Of a stretch of 64,000 nt of DNA, positions 1 to 8,910 are shown piece after piece. The translations under genes were made by a program, and so were the position numbers. This stretch comes from Polaribacter haliotis (GTDB lineage Bacteria; Bacteroidota; Bacteroidia; Flavobacteriales; Flavobacteriaceae), in assembly GCF_014784055.1 (NCBI RefSeq), contig NZ_CP061813.1:2428001-2492000 (forward strand), written 5' to 3'. Position 1 is the stretch's first letter, and each line of letters starts with the position of its first letter. A model generated the notes under the pieces. It saw only the letters and a program-made list of their open reading frames with translations. It had not been told where the DNA came from and searched no databases.

Positions 1-18
1 TATTTCTTCTTTAGTCAT
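1..18 (-). CDS. Start of a probable acyl carrier protein (partial, runs off the window)
   Basis: Only the first six codons are visible, an ATG followed by Thr-Lys-Glu-Glu-Ile, read leftwards. The gene begins one base beyond the ketosynthase stop codon, so it is the next cistron of the same operon. A start of the type MTKEEI next to a ketosynthase and a hotdog dehydratase suggests an acyl carrier protein. This is inference from context; six residues cannot prove it. Confidence 0.45.
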
Positions 19-19
19 T

Positions 20-1294
20 TTATTTTGAATATTTTTTAAAGATAACACAAGCATTTACATCACCAAAACCAAAGCTTGCTTTTGCTAAAATATGTACGTT
101 TTTTTCAATAATTTTAGATGGGATTTTAGCTTCAGAAATCAAATTTAAAATCTCTGGATGAATATCTTCACAGTTAATATTCGGAAAAATAAACTGCTCT
201 TTTATTTCTAAAACTGAAGCCACAGATTCAATTGCGCCAGAAGCAGACAAACAATGTCCAACCATCGATTTTAATGAATTTATATATGGAAAATCAGTTC
301 CTTTTCTATTTAAAGCTTTTGTCCAATTTTCTATTTCTAAAGCGTCTTTAGAAGTAGCTGTTAAATGCCCATTTATTACATCTATTTCATCCGCAGAAAT
401 ATTTGCATCTGCAATTGCGTCTGTAATGCATTTCTGAACAGCTTCTGCATTTGGCGCAGTTAAAGTTCCGCCATTTCTTTGTCCGCCAGAATTTATATTT
501 CCTCCTAAAACCTCTGCATAAATGGTTGCATTTCTTTCTAAAGCACTTTCTAAAGATTCTAAAACCAAAGCTCCTCCTCCACTTCCTGGAACAAATCCTG
601 AAGCAGTTTCACTCATTGGTCTGGAGCCTTTTTCTGGACTTTCATTGTGTTTGTAGGTCATTACTCTCATTGCATCGAAACCTCCCCAAGTGTACAAACT
701 GCTATCGCTTGAACTTCCTACCAACATTCGTTTTGCTTTGCCATTTTTAATGCGCTCAAAACCCATTAACAATGCTTCTGTTCCTGTTGTACAAGCTGAT
801 GAATTTGTGGTTACTTGATTTCCAAAACCAAGAATTCCACCTAAATATGCCGAAATTCCACTTGCCATGGTTTGCACAACTGACGTACTTCCTAAACGTC
901 TTACATTTTGGTCGTCAATTTTATAAATTGCTTCTCTAAATTTCTCGATTCCTGAAGTTCCTGTTCCAAAAATAATGCCTGAATCGTAATCTATTTTCGA
1001 GTTTTCGTCCACAGCAAAACCAGCATCTTTCCACGCGTCAATTCCTGCCATAACTCCATATAAAATAGAGGTTGAATTGAAACCACGCAATTGTAAAGGC
1101 GATAAATATTCGCTTATTTTTTCTTCAGAAACTTCTGGAATTCCACCAATACAGCAAGAAAAACCTTTGTCTTTTAAATTCTGATGAAAGGTAATTCCTG
1201 ATTTTCCAGATTTTATGGCTTTTGTGAATTCAGTTAACCCAACACCATTTGGCGCAACAACTCCTAAACCAGTAATTACAACTCTTTTACTCAT
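20..1294 (-). CDS. Beta-ketoacyl-ACP synthase (FabF-like ketosynthase)
   Basis: This is a 424-residue condensing enzyme of the KAS II/FabF type, which performs decarboxylative Claisen condensation of acyl-ACP with malonyl-ACP. The catalytic triad is visible: Cys168 in SSACTTG, His310 in NGHLTAT and His347 in KSMVGH. The first His motif (GHLTAT) departs from the housekeeping HGTGT/HGTST form, which suggests a specialised rather than a primary fatty-acid enzyme. It starts one base after the stop of the dehydratase at 1296 and is followed at once by a probable ACP, so the three form one transcription unit. I infer that it makes or extends the acyl starter for the type III polyketide synthase encoded upstream. 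The exact product is unknown. Confidence 0.88.
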   Translation of the reverse strand: MSKRVVITGLGVVAPNGVGLTEFTKAIKSGKSGITFHQNLKDKGFSCCIGGIPEVSEEKISEYLSPLQLRGFNSTSILYGVMAGIDAWKDAGFAVDENSKIDYDSGIIFGTGTSGIEKFREAIYKIDDQNVRRLGSTSVVQTMASGISAYLGGILGFGNQVTTNSSACTTGTEALLMGFERIKNGKAKRMLVGSSSDSSLYTWGGFDAMRVMTYKHNESPEKGSRPMSETASGFVPGSGGGALVLESLESALERNATIYAEVLGGNINSGGQRNGGTLTAPNAEAVQKCITDAIADANISADEIDVINGHLTATSKDALEIENWTKALNRKGTDFPYINSLKSMVGHCLSASGAIESVASVLEIKEQFIFPNINCEDIHPEILNLISEAKIPSKIIEKNVHILAKASFGFGDVNACVIFKKYSK

Positions 1295-1295
1295 A

Positions 1296-1736
1296 TTATT
1301 TAGCGATTATCATTCCAGAAATTGTCCCTCTACAAACGAGTTCGTTTTTGGAATTCATCATTTTTACAGAACATTTTAATTTATGAAAGCGAAAATATTC
1401 TTTTGTTGAAATTACAGTAATTTTTTCGTTTGGAAAAACTGGTAAAAAGAAATCTATATTGTTTGAAGTTAATGCTATCTGTGGTTTTTTATCCGAAGAA
1501 ATTTCATTTTTCAATAAAAAAATGCCCAAACAAACCACGCCAATTTGCGCCATGGTTTCTGTTAAAATAACACCTGGCGTTATTGGATTGTCTTCAAAAT
1601 GCCCTTCGTAAAAGAATTCGTTTTCGTTAAATTTGTAGCTTCCTGTAACTCCGTTTTCTGAAATATCAGTAATTTCATCAACAAACAAAAAAGGTTTTTG
1701 ATATGGTAAAAGGTTTATAATTTCTGATGATTTCAT
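1296..1736 (-). CDS. FabZ/FabA-like hotdog 3-hydroxyacyl-ACP dehydratase
   Basis: This 146-residue protein is a single hotdog domain. It carries the FabZ-type signature YEGHFEDNPITPGV followed by ETMAQIG, giving the His (in GHF) and Glu (in ETMAQ) expected at the active site. It probably dehydrates 3-hydroxyacyl-ACP for the cluster. Its start codon lies four bases after the stop of the secreted PL6 lyase gene at 1741, so the two could be cotranscribed although they are functionally unrelated. It is somewhat diverged from housekeeping FabZ, in line with a dedicated biosynthetic role. Confidence 0.82.
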   Translation of the reverse strand: MKSSEIINLLPYQKPFLFVDEITDISENGVTGSYKFNENEFFYEGHFEDNPITPGVILTETMAQIGVVCLGIFLLKNEISSDKKPQIALTSNNIDFFLPVFPNEKITVISTKEYFRFHKLKCSVKMMNSKNELVCRGTISGMIIAK

Positions 1737-1740
1737 TCAT

Positions 1741-4215
1741 CTAATTTACGATAAATCGTCCAAAAGATTCTTGAATTTTAATGAAATAAATTCCTTTCGA
1801 TAAAGCATCTATATTTAGTTGACTTGTTTGTGAATTAAAATGCTGCTTCAATAATTGTTTTCCTGTCATATCAAAAACTTCCACCAAACCAATGGTTGCA
1901 TTTTCTGATTTGATATTGATAATTCCTTTATTTGCAGGAATAGGAAAAACGGTAATTCCTTTTGTAAAAAGTGAGTTTGAAATACTTAAAGAAGGACACG
2001 TTTCTTCTCCGAAAATTTGCACCTCTTCATAACTATTCCAACCACTTCCTTCTGAATTCCCAAAGCCTAAAATTCTTACAAATTTGGTTTCTGTATTGTT
2101 TGGTAAATTGAAGTTTTCGAAACCAACAGTATTTCCAGAACTTGTTAAAAGATTGGTAACTTCAGTAAAATTAGTTCCATCATCTGAAATTGCAATTTTA
2201 AATGAAGATGTTCTTACATCACCTTTATGAAAATAGATTTTTACATTGGTAACTGTTCTTTTACAACCTAAATTGTAAGTTAAATAAGCAGCACCATTTG
2301 TTGAATTCGCAGACCATCTTGTATCTGTGTCATTATCAAGAGTGTTTTCTGGAATGTTTGGATCCTGTGTACCAACTCCAGTTACTGTAATTCCTGAAAT
2401 AGCAACTGCATCATTAGGATTAAAATTAGCCATAGATTGGGTTACAATAATTGTCTCCAATAAATTTCCACCAGTTTCTGAAACTGTAATTGTTGCTGTT
2501 CTCTCTACTCCAGAAGTATTTTCTAAAACTGTTGCTGTAATTGTTGCAGAATTATTTCCGTTTGTTGGATTTAAAGTTAACCAAGTTGCATCATCTGAAA
2601 TTGTCCAATTTATGTTCGAATTGATATCAAAATTTACACTTCCTGTATCAATATTAAAGTTGATGGTATTTGTAGAAAGCGATAATCTGGAAGCCGAAGA
2701 AAGAAACCCAACTTTTACACCAACATCTGCTACTTTATAAGGTAAATTGTTTCCATTTGCACCAAATTCTTCTGCACCTGCATCATAATTTGTTGTTCTA
2801 TTTCCGCCTAAAATATCGTTAGTTAAATACGCGTAAGAACCAATTGCTGCGTTTATTGCTGGACTTCCAGAAACAATTCTATAAAAATCTGTTCCAGCCT
2901 CTAACAATCCTGAAGAAACTGTTTGATTATTGTTTGTTCCGTTTGTTAAATCCCAAGTTGAATTTTGTGTGATATTTGCTTGGTAAACTGAGCTTCCTGT
3001 TGGCTCACTTACTTCTTGAAACGCTGAAATATCAGCATCTAAAATAATGTTATTTGCTACTGTTATATTTTCTGGAGCTAAAGTTGTAGAACTATTTTGA
3101 ACTGTTCCTATTCTAATACCTAAGTCGCAATTCACCAAAGTATTATTAACTATTTGAATGTTTTTGGGCTGATAATAACCACTTAATGCAGAGCTTGGTG
3201 TTCCGTTTGTAATATTAAGTGCTCCTGTAGTATTAGAGCCAGAACCACTTGGTTTTCGATACCTAAGTCCTTCAAAATAATTGTTATACACCTTATGATC
3301 TTCACCAATAACTCTTACACCTCCAGAAAATAAGTTCTCATTTGCAAAGAAATAATTATTGAAAACATCACAACCATTTCCATGTCTTAAAGTTAACGTT
3401 CCTTGGTAATCTCTAAAAGTGTTGTTGTAATATTTATTTTTTCCACTTTTGTTAGATATAATTTCTACTTCACCTGCCCAATTATTAAAAAGGTTGTCAT
3501 AAACTTCAGAAAATGAATCTGATAAAGATGTTGAACTTGTTCCAAGTCTTATTGCATCTTGGTCATTCAACCCAGTAACATTATTGTTTACAGGAATTCT
3601 ATCTGCAAAATAATTATGGTGAATTTTAGTTTTATCTAAAATATCATTACTTCTATTATGATTTATAATACTTCCAACTCCGTTTTTACCAATAAAAGAA
3701 CTGTGGCTAATTTCGTTGTTTTGCCCATGTACTAAAATCCATTTAAATGTATCTGTTTCTTGTGCAGATGTTCCATTATAACTATCAATCTTAATATTAG
3801 TTACTCTACAATTATTACAATTATTGTTGCTTGAAGATCTAAATTCTATAATAGCATTTATAATTGTTTTACTTCCACTTGATATTGAGATTAAATTAGA
3901 CGGATTTTGAAAAACAAAACCTTCAAAAAAAATGTAAGAACCTCCTAATTGAACGTTAGAATTTCCTTCAATAAAAACTTGACCTGCACTTTGAGCCTTT
4001 ATAGTAATTGGGTTTGTAGAAGTTGCGGTTTTATTGATATCTATTTGCAGGTTATTCCAAACACCATTCGCTAAAATAATAGTTGTACCAGCTGATGCTG
4101 ATGAAATAGCGTTATTTAATTCAGTTTGGTTATTAACAGTTGTTTGTGAAAACCCTTTATTTAATGACAATGAAAAGGTTATAAGAAAGGTAATTAAGTA
4201 ATAAAAATTCTTCAT
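1741..4215 (-). CDS. Secreted PL6-family polysaccharide lyase (alginate lyase/chondroitinase B-like) with T9SS sorting domain
   Basis: The 824-residue protein starts with a signal peptide (MKNFYYLITFLITFSLSL, cleavage near GFSQ). A parallel beta-helix of the chondroitinase B/PL6 type spans about residues 25-490. The segments EIISNKSGKNKYYNNTF and GTLTLRHGNGCDVF supply the Lys and Arg that are catalytic in PL6. A BACON-like domain follows (about 510-597), then an F5/8 type C carbohydrate-binding domain (about 605-735), and finally a type IX secretion C-terminal domain ending in FIVN. It therefore probably acts outside the cell on uronate-containing polysaccharide such as alginate; substrate is inference. 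It sits inside a polyketide operon, four bases before the dehydratase gene, and is preceded by a perfect TTGGTTAACCAA-centred palindrome. It looks like an insertion into that operon. Confidence 0.9.
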   Translation of the reverse strand: MKNFYYLITFLITFSLSLNKGFSQTTVNNQTELNNAISSASAGTTIILANGVWNNLQIDINKTATSTNPITIKAQSAGQVFIEGNSNVQLGGSYIFFEGFVFQNPSNLISISSGSKTIINAIIEFRSSSNNNCNNCRVTNIKIDSYNGTSAQETDTFKWILVHGQNNEISHSSFIGKNGVGSIINHNRSNDILDKTKIHHNYFADRIPVNNNVTGLNDQDAIRLGTSSTSLSDSFSEVYDNLFNNWAGEVEIISNKSGKNKYYNNTFRDYQGTLTLRHGNGCDVFNNYFFANENLFSGGVRVIGEDHKVYNNYFEGLRYRKPSGSGSNTTGALNITNGTPSSALSGYYQPKNIQIVNNTLVNCDLGIRIGTVQNSSTTLAPENITVANNIILDADISAFQEVSEPTGSSVYQANITQNSTWDLTNGTNNNQTVSSGLLEAGTDFYRIVSGSPAINAAIGSYAYLTNDILGGNRTTNYDAGAEEFGANGNNLPYKVADVGVKVGFLSSASRLSLSTNTINFNIDTGSVNFDINSNINWTISDDATWLTLNPTNGNNSATITATVLENTSGVERTATITVSETGGNLLETIIVTQSMANFNPNDAVAISGITVTGVGTQDPNIPENTLDNDTDTRWSANSTNGAAYLTYNLGCKRTVTNVKIYFHKGDVRTSSFKIAISDDGTNFTEVTNLLTSSGNTVGFENFNLPNNTETKFVRILGFGNSEGSGWNSYEEVQIFGEETCPSLSISNSLFTKGITVFPIPANKGIINIKSENATIGLVEVFDMTGKQLLKQHFNSQTSQLNIDALSKGIYFIKIQESFGRFIVN

Positions 4216-4229
4216 AATTCTGTGTTGTT

Positions 4230-4249
4230 AAAATTGGTTAACCAATTTT
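4230..4249. promoter_or_regulatory. Perfect 20-bp palindrome, operator-like, in the leader of the PL6 lyase gene
   Basis: A perfect inverted repeat centred on TTGGTTAACCAA, extended by AAAA and TTTT on either side, ends 15 bases before the PL6 start codon. Such a site in front of a polysaccharide-lyase gene resembles an operator for a dimeric GntR- or LacI-type regulator. No such regulator is encoded in the window. Regulatory function is inference from symmetry and position. Confidence 0.55.
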
Positions 4250-4355
4250 GGTTTGTAAATATAACACAGTAATTAGAAAAAAAATAAAATTTAGACAATT
4301 ATTGTAAAATTTAAGTTTTGCGAAATTTTTATTTTTCGAAAAATCTAAATCAATT

Positions 4356-5408
4356 TTACCACTCTAACAAAATACGTTGCGCAGAAAAACCTGGTCCAAA
4401 ACTTAACATTATTCCACGTTCGCCTTTTGCAGGATTTCTATCCATAAAACGTTCTAAAACATATAAAACTGTTGCGCTAGACATATTTCCATACGCTCGT
4501 AAAACCTCTTTGGTATCGTCTATATTTTTTCCTAAAACTCCAAATAAAGCTTCTACAGTTTGTACAATTTTCTTTCCTCCAGGATGAAAAATTAAATGGT
4601 CTATATCATCTATAGTTAAATTATTCTTTTCTAAAAAAGGATGAATTATTGCAGGAAAATGGTCGGAAATTTTCTGTGGAACTTCCTTGTCTAGGATCAT
4701 TTGTAAACCAGAATTTACCAATTTAAAACCCATCATATTTGTGGCATCGTAAAAATGATACATGGCTTCGTCTACAATTGTTGGGCCTTTATCTTCTTCG
4801 TAAGAAGACAAAATTACTGCAGATGCTCCATCTCCAAAAATGGCTGCAGAAACAATATTTGTCATGGAAAAATCGTCTAACTGAAACGTTGCTGTTGGTG
4901 CTTCTACTGCAATAACTGCTGCTCTTTTATTCGGATTCGCTTTTAAGAAATTCTTCGCATAAATTATCCCTGAAACTCCTGCTGCACAACCCATTTCTGT
5001 GACTGGCAAACGCACGATATCTTGATTCATGCCGAGTGAATTTATCAAATACGCATCTACAGAAGGAATCATAATTCCAGTGCAACTTACAGTAATTATA
5101 TAATCGATATCTGTAGGTTTTAAGCTTGCTTTTTCTAAAGATTTTTTGAGTGATTTTTCTGCTAATTGAACAACTTCTCTTGCATAAATATCATTTTTCT
5201 CTTCGAAAGAAGCTGCTGTAAAAACTTCTTCAGGATCCATAATGGAATACCTTTTATCAACTGCTGCTCCTTCAAAAAGTTTGATTACTTTTCTCTGAAA
5301 ACGAGTATCTTGATCTTGCATCCATAATTTTACAAACGGAATAATATCTTTCGTTTCTCTATAATATTTTGGAAGTTGCTTTGCAACTGATGTTATTTTT
5401 ACTGCCAT
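4356..5408 (-). CDS. Type III polyketide synthase (chalcone/stilbene synthase superfamily)
   Basis: This 350-residue thiolase-fold enzyme has the type III PKS triad: Cys141 in TEMGCAAGVSG, His275 in LIFHPGGKK and Asn308 in YGNMSSATVLYV. Family members condense an acyl-CoA or acyl-ACP starter with malonyl-CoA units and cyclise the chain to pyrones or resorcinols. Its start codon directly abuts the stop of the methyltransferase gene at 5409, indicating translational coupling. Together with the FAD reductase upstream it resembles bacterial alkylresorcinol/alkylpyrone loci of the T3PKS-methyltransferase-flavoenzyme kind. The product is probably a lipidic phenol, pyrone or quinol located in the membrane; that is inference. 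Confidence 0.92.
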   Translation of the reverse strand: MAVKITSVAKQLPKYYRETKDIIPFVKLWMQDQDTRFQRKVIKLFEGAAVDKRYSIMDPEEVFTAASFEEKNDIYAREVVQLAEKSLKKSLEKASLKPTDIDYIITVSCTGIMIPSVDAYLINSLGMNQDIVRLPVTEMGCAAGVSGIIYAKNFLKANPNKRAAVIAVEAPTATFQLDDFSMTNIVSAAIFGDGASAVILSSYEEDKGPTIVDEAMYHFYDATNMMGFKLVNSGLQMILDKEVPQKISDHFPAIIHPFLEKNNLTIDDIDHLIFHPGGKKIVQTVEALFGVLGKNIDDTKEVLRAYGNMSSATVLYVLERFMDRNPAKGERGIMLSFGPGFSAQRILLEW

Positions 5409-6119
5409 TTATTTTTTTATTATCCAGAGAAAACGAAAAGCCCATTTCCATTGAATTCTTGGTTTTACTTTTAATTTTGTTGATATTCTCTCTAAATCTT
5501 CACGTTTAAATCCTCTTAAAACTGATGTTAAACCATCTTCAATAATCATTTTGTTGGAGATAAAAATCGATAACAACATAAATAAATAATAAGCTAATTT
5601 ATGTCTGTGTAAATCGTTTACAACAATTCCTATTTTGGTTTGTTTAATTGTGTTTCCTAAAAATGAAACCAGTTCTGGTTCTTTAAAATGATGCAAGAAT
5701 AAAGTCGCTAAAACTACATCGAACTTTCTTTTTTTAAACTCATCAGAAAAAATGTCTTGTGTTTCAAAACTTAATTCTGGGTAATCTACAGACAATTCAT
5801 TTGCATAATCAATCGCTGTTGGGTTTGCATCGACACCAATTAATTTGAATTTGTAATTGTGTTTTCTTCCAAATTTTGCAACATCTCGCAAAATATCTCC
5901 ATGACCACAACCAATATCTACAATAGTTATTTCTTGCTCTTTTGAGTGGTTTTTTAAGATGGATTTTAACCCATTTACTGTGACTTTATTTCCACCCAAC
6001 CATCTATTTATATTTTCTAATTTATCTAAAGTATCGCGCAACAAATCGCCTCCAATAGAAAAATCGTCCATCAATTCTTCTTTGTCTGTTCTTTGTTTTG
6101 TGCTGATGAAAAAATCCAT
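5409..6119 (-). CDS. Class I SAM-dependent methyltransferase of the T3PKS cluster
   Basis: The 236-residue protein carries the SAM-binding motif I VDIGCGHGDIL, an acidic motif II (IGVDANP) and the post-motif LFLHHF, typical of Rossmann-fold methyltransferases. It lies between the FAD reductase (9 bases away) and the type III PKS (0 bases). I infer that it methylates the polyketide product or an intermediate on oxygen or carbon. The C-terminal basic, aromatic segment (KPRIQWKWAFRFLW) may contact membrane. The N-terminus starts at the first ATG after the previous stop. Confidence 0.85.
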   Translation of the reverse strand: MDFFISTKQRTDKEELMDDFSIGGDLLRDTLDKLENINRWLGGNKVTVNGLKSILKNHSKEQEITIVDIGCGHGDILRDVAKFGRKHNYKFKLIGVDANPTAIDYANELSVDYPELSFETQDIFSDEFKKRKFDVVLATLFLHHFKEPELVSFLGNTIKQTKIGIVVNDLHRHKLAYYLFMLLSIFISNKMIIEDGLTSVLRGFKREDLERISTKLKVKPRIQWKWAFRFLWIIKK

Positions 6120-6128
6120 TAATTATTT

Positions 6129-7265
6129 TTAAATTTTGATTGATTTTCCATGCGTTTGTTTGATGATAATTGGTAATAAAAATGGTAGTTTCTTTAAAAC
6201 TGCTAATAAAAACGATGCAATTCTATCTTTTCTGAACAACATTGCAATAAAATGTCCTGCTTTTAAACGCCATTTAAATTGTTTGTTCCATTGTGTAATA
6301 TATAGCTTTTCAAGTTCCTTTCTTGATTCGATTTTACCATTCGAGTAATTTAGAATCAGTTTAGATGCAATTTGCGCAGATTGAATTGCCATACTCATTC
6401 CATTTCCACAAAGTGGATGAATCATTCCTGCAGAATCGCCACACATTAAAATATGATTTTCGACTGGTTTTTTCGTTTCAAAAGAAATCTGACTAATAGA
6501 AAGTGGTTGTTCCCAAATTGGGTTTGAGTTTTGAAACATCTCTTTTAAAAACTTGTTCTTAAAAACCACATTTTCTTGAAAATCATCAATATTTTTATAC
6601 TTTTTAAATGCTGAAAAACTCGTGATATAACACAAATTAATTGCATTATTTTCTACTTTAGAAACACCACAATAACCACCTTTAAAATTATGAAGCGCGA
6701 CTAAATCTTCTGGAAAATCTCCTTTTACATGAATTTTAACTCCTAAATAAGGCGATTTTATCTGAATAAATTCGCGTTCCATTTTTACATCTAATAAAGA
6801 ACGTTTTCCAAAGGCACCAATACAAATCTCTGATGTAAAAGAATTATTTTCTTTGGTTTCCACTATAAAAATATCGTCTTTAAAATCAACATTTAAAACG
6901 GAATCTTGTAAAATGATAACGCCATTTTCTTTGGCTTTTTCTGATAAAATAAAATCTAATTGATAACGAGAAATTCCAAATCCGCCCAAAGGTAATTTTG
7001 CAGAAATCACTTTATTTTTTGTGGTTGATAATTGAAAGTTCTCAATTTTTACGGCGCCAAAATCAAACGGATTTATCTCTAAAAATGCCAAATAAGGCAA
7101 TACTTCATTCGAAATATATTCTCCACAAACCTTGTGTTTTGGGTATTCGTTTTTCTCTATCAGCAAAACTTTCTTCCCAAATTTTGATAAATGAATTGCG
7201 TTACATAATCCTGCTAAACCTCCGCCAACTATTACTATTTCGTATTTTGAATTATCTATATTCAT
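6129..7265 (-). CDS. FAD-dependent oxidoreductase, geranylgeranyl-reductase/FixC-like
   Basis: This 378-residue flavoprotein has an N-terminal dinucleotide fold (VIVGGGLAGLCNAIHLSKFG) followed by KHKVCGEYIS, the motif of geranylgeranyl-reductase-like and aromatic-hydroxylase-like flavoproteins. The second FAD motif, MCGDSAGMIHPLCGNGMSMA, is near residue 270. It is the first gene of the compact T3PKS operon and should either hydroxylate the aromatic ring or reduce double bonds of the alkyl chain. Sequence alone does not separate these. A short dispersed repeat lies in the 36 bases upstream, between it and the DAO-family gene. Confidence 0.83.
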   Translation of the reverse strand: MNIDNSKYEIVIVGGGLAGLCNAIHLSKFGKKVLLIEKNEYPKHKVCGEYISNEVLPYLAFLEINPFDFGAVKIENFQLSTTKNKVISAKLPLGGFGISRYQLDFILSEKAKENGVIILQDSVLNVDFKDDIFIVETKENNSFTSEICIGAFGKRSLLDVKMEREFIQIKSPYLGVKIHVKGDFPEDLVALHNFKGGYCGVSKVENNAINLCYITSFSAFKKYKNIDDFQENVVFKNKFLKEMFQNSNPIWEQPLSISQISFETKKPVENHILMCGDSAGMIHPLCGNGMSMAIQSAQIASKLILNYSNGKIESRKELEKLYITQWNKQFKWRLKAGHFIAMLFRKDRIASFLLAVLKKLPFLLPIIIKQTHGKSIKI

Positions 7266-7271
7266 TTCTTT

Positions 7272-7302
7272 GTTGTCACCTTGAGCGCAGTCGAAAGGTC
7301 TT
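7272..7302. repeat. Short dispersed intergenic repeat (TTGAGCGCAGTCGAAAGG type)
   Basis: The 36-base gap between two FAD-enzyme genes contains GTCACCTTGAGCGCAGTCG followed by AAAGGTCT. The core, GAGCG(C/T)AGTCGAA, recurs inside gltX (51398-51424), and relatives occur at 61.1-61.95 kb. Such short palindromic-derived elements are scattered between genes of many flavobacteria. I see no coding potential. Confidence 0.7.
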
Positions 7303-8414
7303 TATTCATTTATCAATTCTGCTAATTCTTTTCCCACCAAACTTCCAATGGCAATTCCCATTCCTCCTAAACGAACTCCACAAAAAACGTTATTTGAAAT
7401 TTGTTTTACAATGGCTTTTTTCTGATTTCCAACGCCCATAATTCCACTCCATCTGTGTTCAATTTCAAAACTTGTATTTGGTAAAATAGTGGTTTTTAGA
7501 ATTTCCTCTAATTTATTTTGAATGATTTTTGTCTGACCAAATTCAGAAGTTTCTTCGGTTTTAAAATCTAGGTTTCTTCCTCCACCAAATAAAATTCTAT
7601 CGTTTATATTTCTGAAATAATAATAGCCTTTATCTAAATGAAAAGTTCCTTTTATATGAAGATTTTTAATGGGTTTTGTAATGAGAACTTGTGCTCTTGC
7701 AGGTTGTACTTTTTCGTCTAAAAGCTGATTCGCAAATCCGTTTGTTGCAATGAATAATTTTTTAGTGTAAAAATCTAATCTGTTGGTTTTTATATTAATT
7801 TTATCCTGATTTTCAACAAAACTTTCTACCGAAATATTATTGAGAATTTTAACACCTAATTTCAGCACTTTTTGCAATAACTGAAAAGCCATTTTTCCAG
7901 TATCAATTTGTCCTTCAAAATTATTTGTAATGTATCTATTATGTACTTTTTTAAATCCAAAAGTGTTTTCTGATTCCGAAAAAACATCCGCATTAAAAAT
8001 AGGTTTTAAAAGCTGATTAATTTCTTCTTTTCTCGAAATACATTCCTCAAAAAAAGCTTCATTATCACACAATTCAAAACCCTTATTTTGCTGAAAATCG
8101 ATGTTTCTATCGCCTAAATTTTGTCTTAATAATTGTGAGCCTTTCCAACGTTTATCAACCAAATTATAAACCTCTTGTTCTGTGTGAGAATGTAAATCGT
8201 CTATTAATTCAGAAAGGCTTCCAAAACAAGCAAAACCAGCGTTTTTTGTACTTGCTCCTTGTGGTAACATTCCTTTTTCAAGGATTAAAATATTGGCTTT
8301 TGGGTGGTTTTTCTTTAATTCTAAAGCGCAATTTAAACCCACAATTCCACTACCAACAATCGTAAAATCGATGTTTGTAAACCATTCTTTTAATTCCCAG
8401 TAACTAAAGTTCAT
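7302..8414 (-). CDS. FAD-dependent amino-acid oxidase (DAO) family protein
   Basis: The 370-residue protein opens with an FAD fold (FTIVGSGIVGLNCALELKK) and continues through GASTKNAGFACFGS, characteristic of DadA/glycine-oxidase-like enzymes. The C-terminus has RWSGIMGVG and the GVRLGGMGIAIGS flavin-binding segment. It probably oxidises a secondary or primary amine of an amino-acid-like substrate; the true substrate is unknown. It is one base from the acetyltransferase upstream (8415), so the two are likely cotranscribed. Its link with the T3PKS operon downstream is uncertain because a repeat-containing gap separates them. Confidence 0.82.
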   Translation of the reverse strand: MNFSYWELKEWFTNIDFTIVGSGIVGLNCALELKKNHPKANILILEKGMLPQGASTKNAGFACFGSLSELIDDLHSHTEQEVYNLVDKRWKGSQLLRQNLGDRNIDFQQNKGFELCDNEAFFEECISRKEEINQLLKPIFNADVFSESENTFGFKKVHNRYITNNFEGQIDTGKMAFQLLQKVLKLGVKILNNISVESFVENQDKINIKTNRLDFYTKKLFIATNGFANQLLDEKVQPARAQVLITKPIKNLHIKGTFHLDKGYYYFRNINDRILFGGGRNLDFKTEETSEFGQTKIIQNKLEEILKTTILPNTSFEIEHRWSGIMGVGNQKKAIVKQISNNVFCGVRLGGMGIAIGSLVGKELAELINE

Positions 8415-8861
8415 TTATAGTTGTTTTTCAAAACAAATACTGTTTTCCATTCCTATATATTGTCCGTAATTTTCAATGATTTTATAATTGCATTTTTTAT
8501 AAAATCTTACAGCTTCTTTTTGTCTTTTTCCTGTTTCTAAAACACATTTTTTGTTTCCTAATTCTTTTGCCCAAATTTCTAATTCTGAAAGTATTTTTTG
8601 CGCAATTCCTTTTCCTCTATTTTCTGGAGAAACATACATTCTTTTTACTTCCATAGAAGAATAGTCGAATTTTTTAATAGCTCCACAACCAACTGCAATT
8701 TCATCAACATAAATTACAACAACATTTCTTAATACATCTATATTATTAAACTGATTGTAAAAACTGTGTTCTTCGCCATCTGTAATTTTTAAATAGGCGT
8801 CTAATTCTTTTACCAAATTGATAAAATCTTTGTTTTCGGAATTGGTTCTAATAATTTTCAT
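8415..8861 (-). CDS. GNAT-family N-acetyltransferase
   Basis: This 148-residue GNAT domain carries the acetyl-CoA pyrophosphate-binding motif RMYVSPENRGKGIAQKIL at about residues 74-91, followed by LETGKRQKEAVRFYKKCNY, the usual motif B. The acyl acceptor cannot be deduced. It directly precedes the DAO-family oxidase gene in the same orientation, so it heads that short operon. Confidence 0.85.
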   Translation of the reverse strand: MKIIRTNSENKDFINLVKELDAYLKITDGEEHSFYNQFNNIDVLRNVVVIYVDEIAVGCGAIKKFDYSSMEVKRMYVSPENRGKGIAQKILSELEIWAKELGNKKCVLETGKRQKEAVRFYKKCNYKIIENYGQYIGMENSICFEKQL

Positions 8862-8910
8862 GTTTATTATATGTTTTTAACTTCAAAAAAGTAAAGAATA
8901 AAAAAAATTC

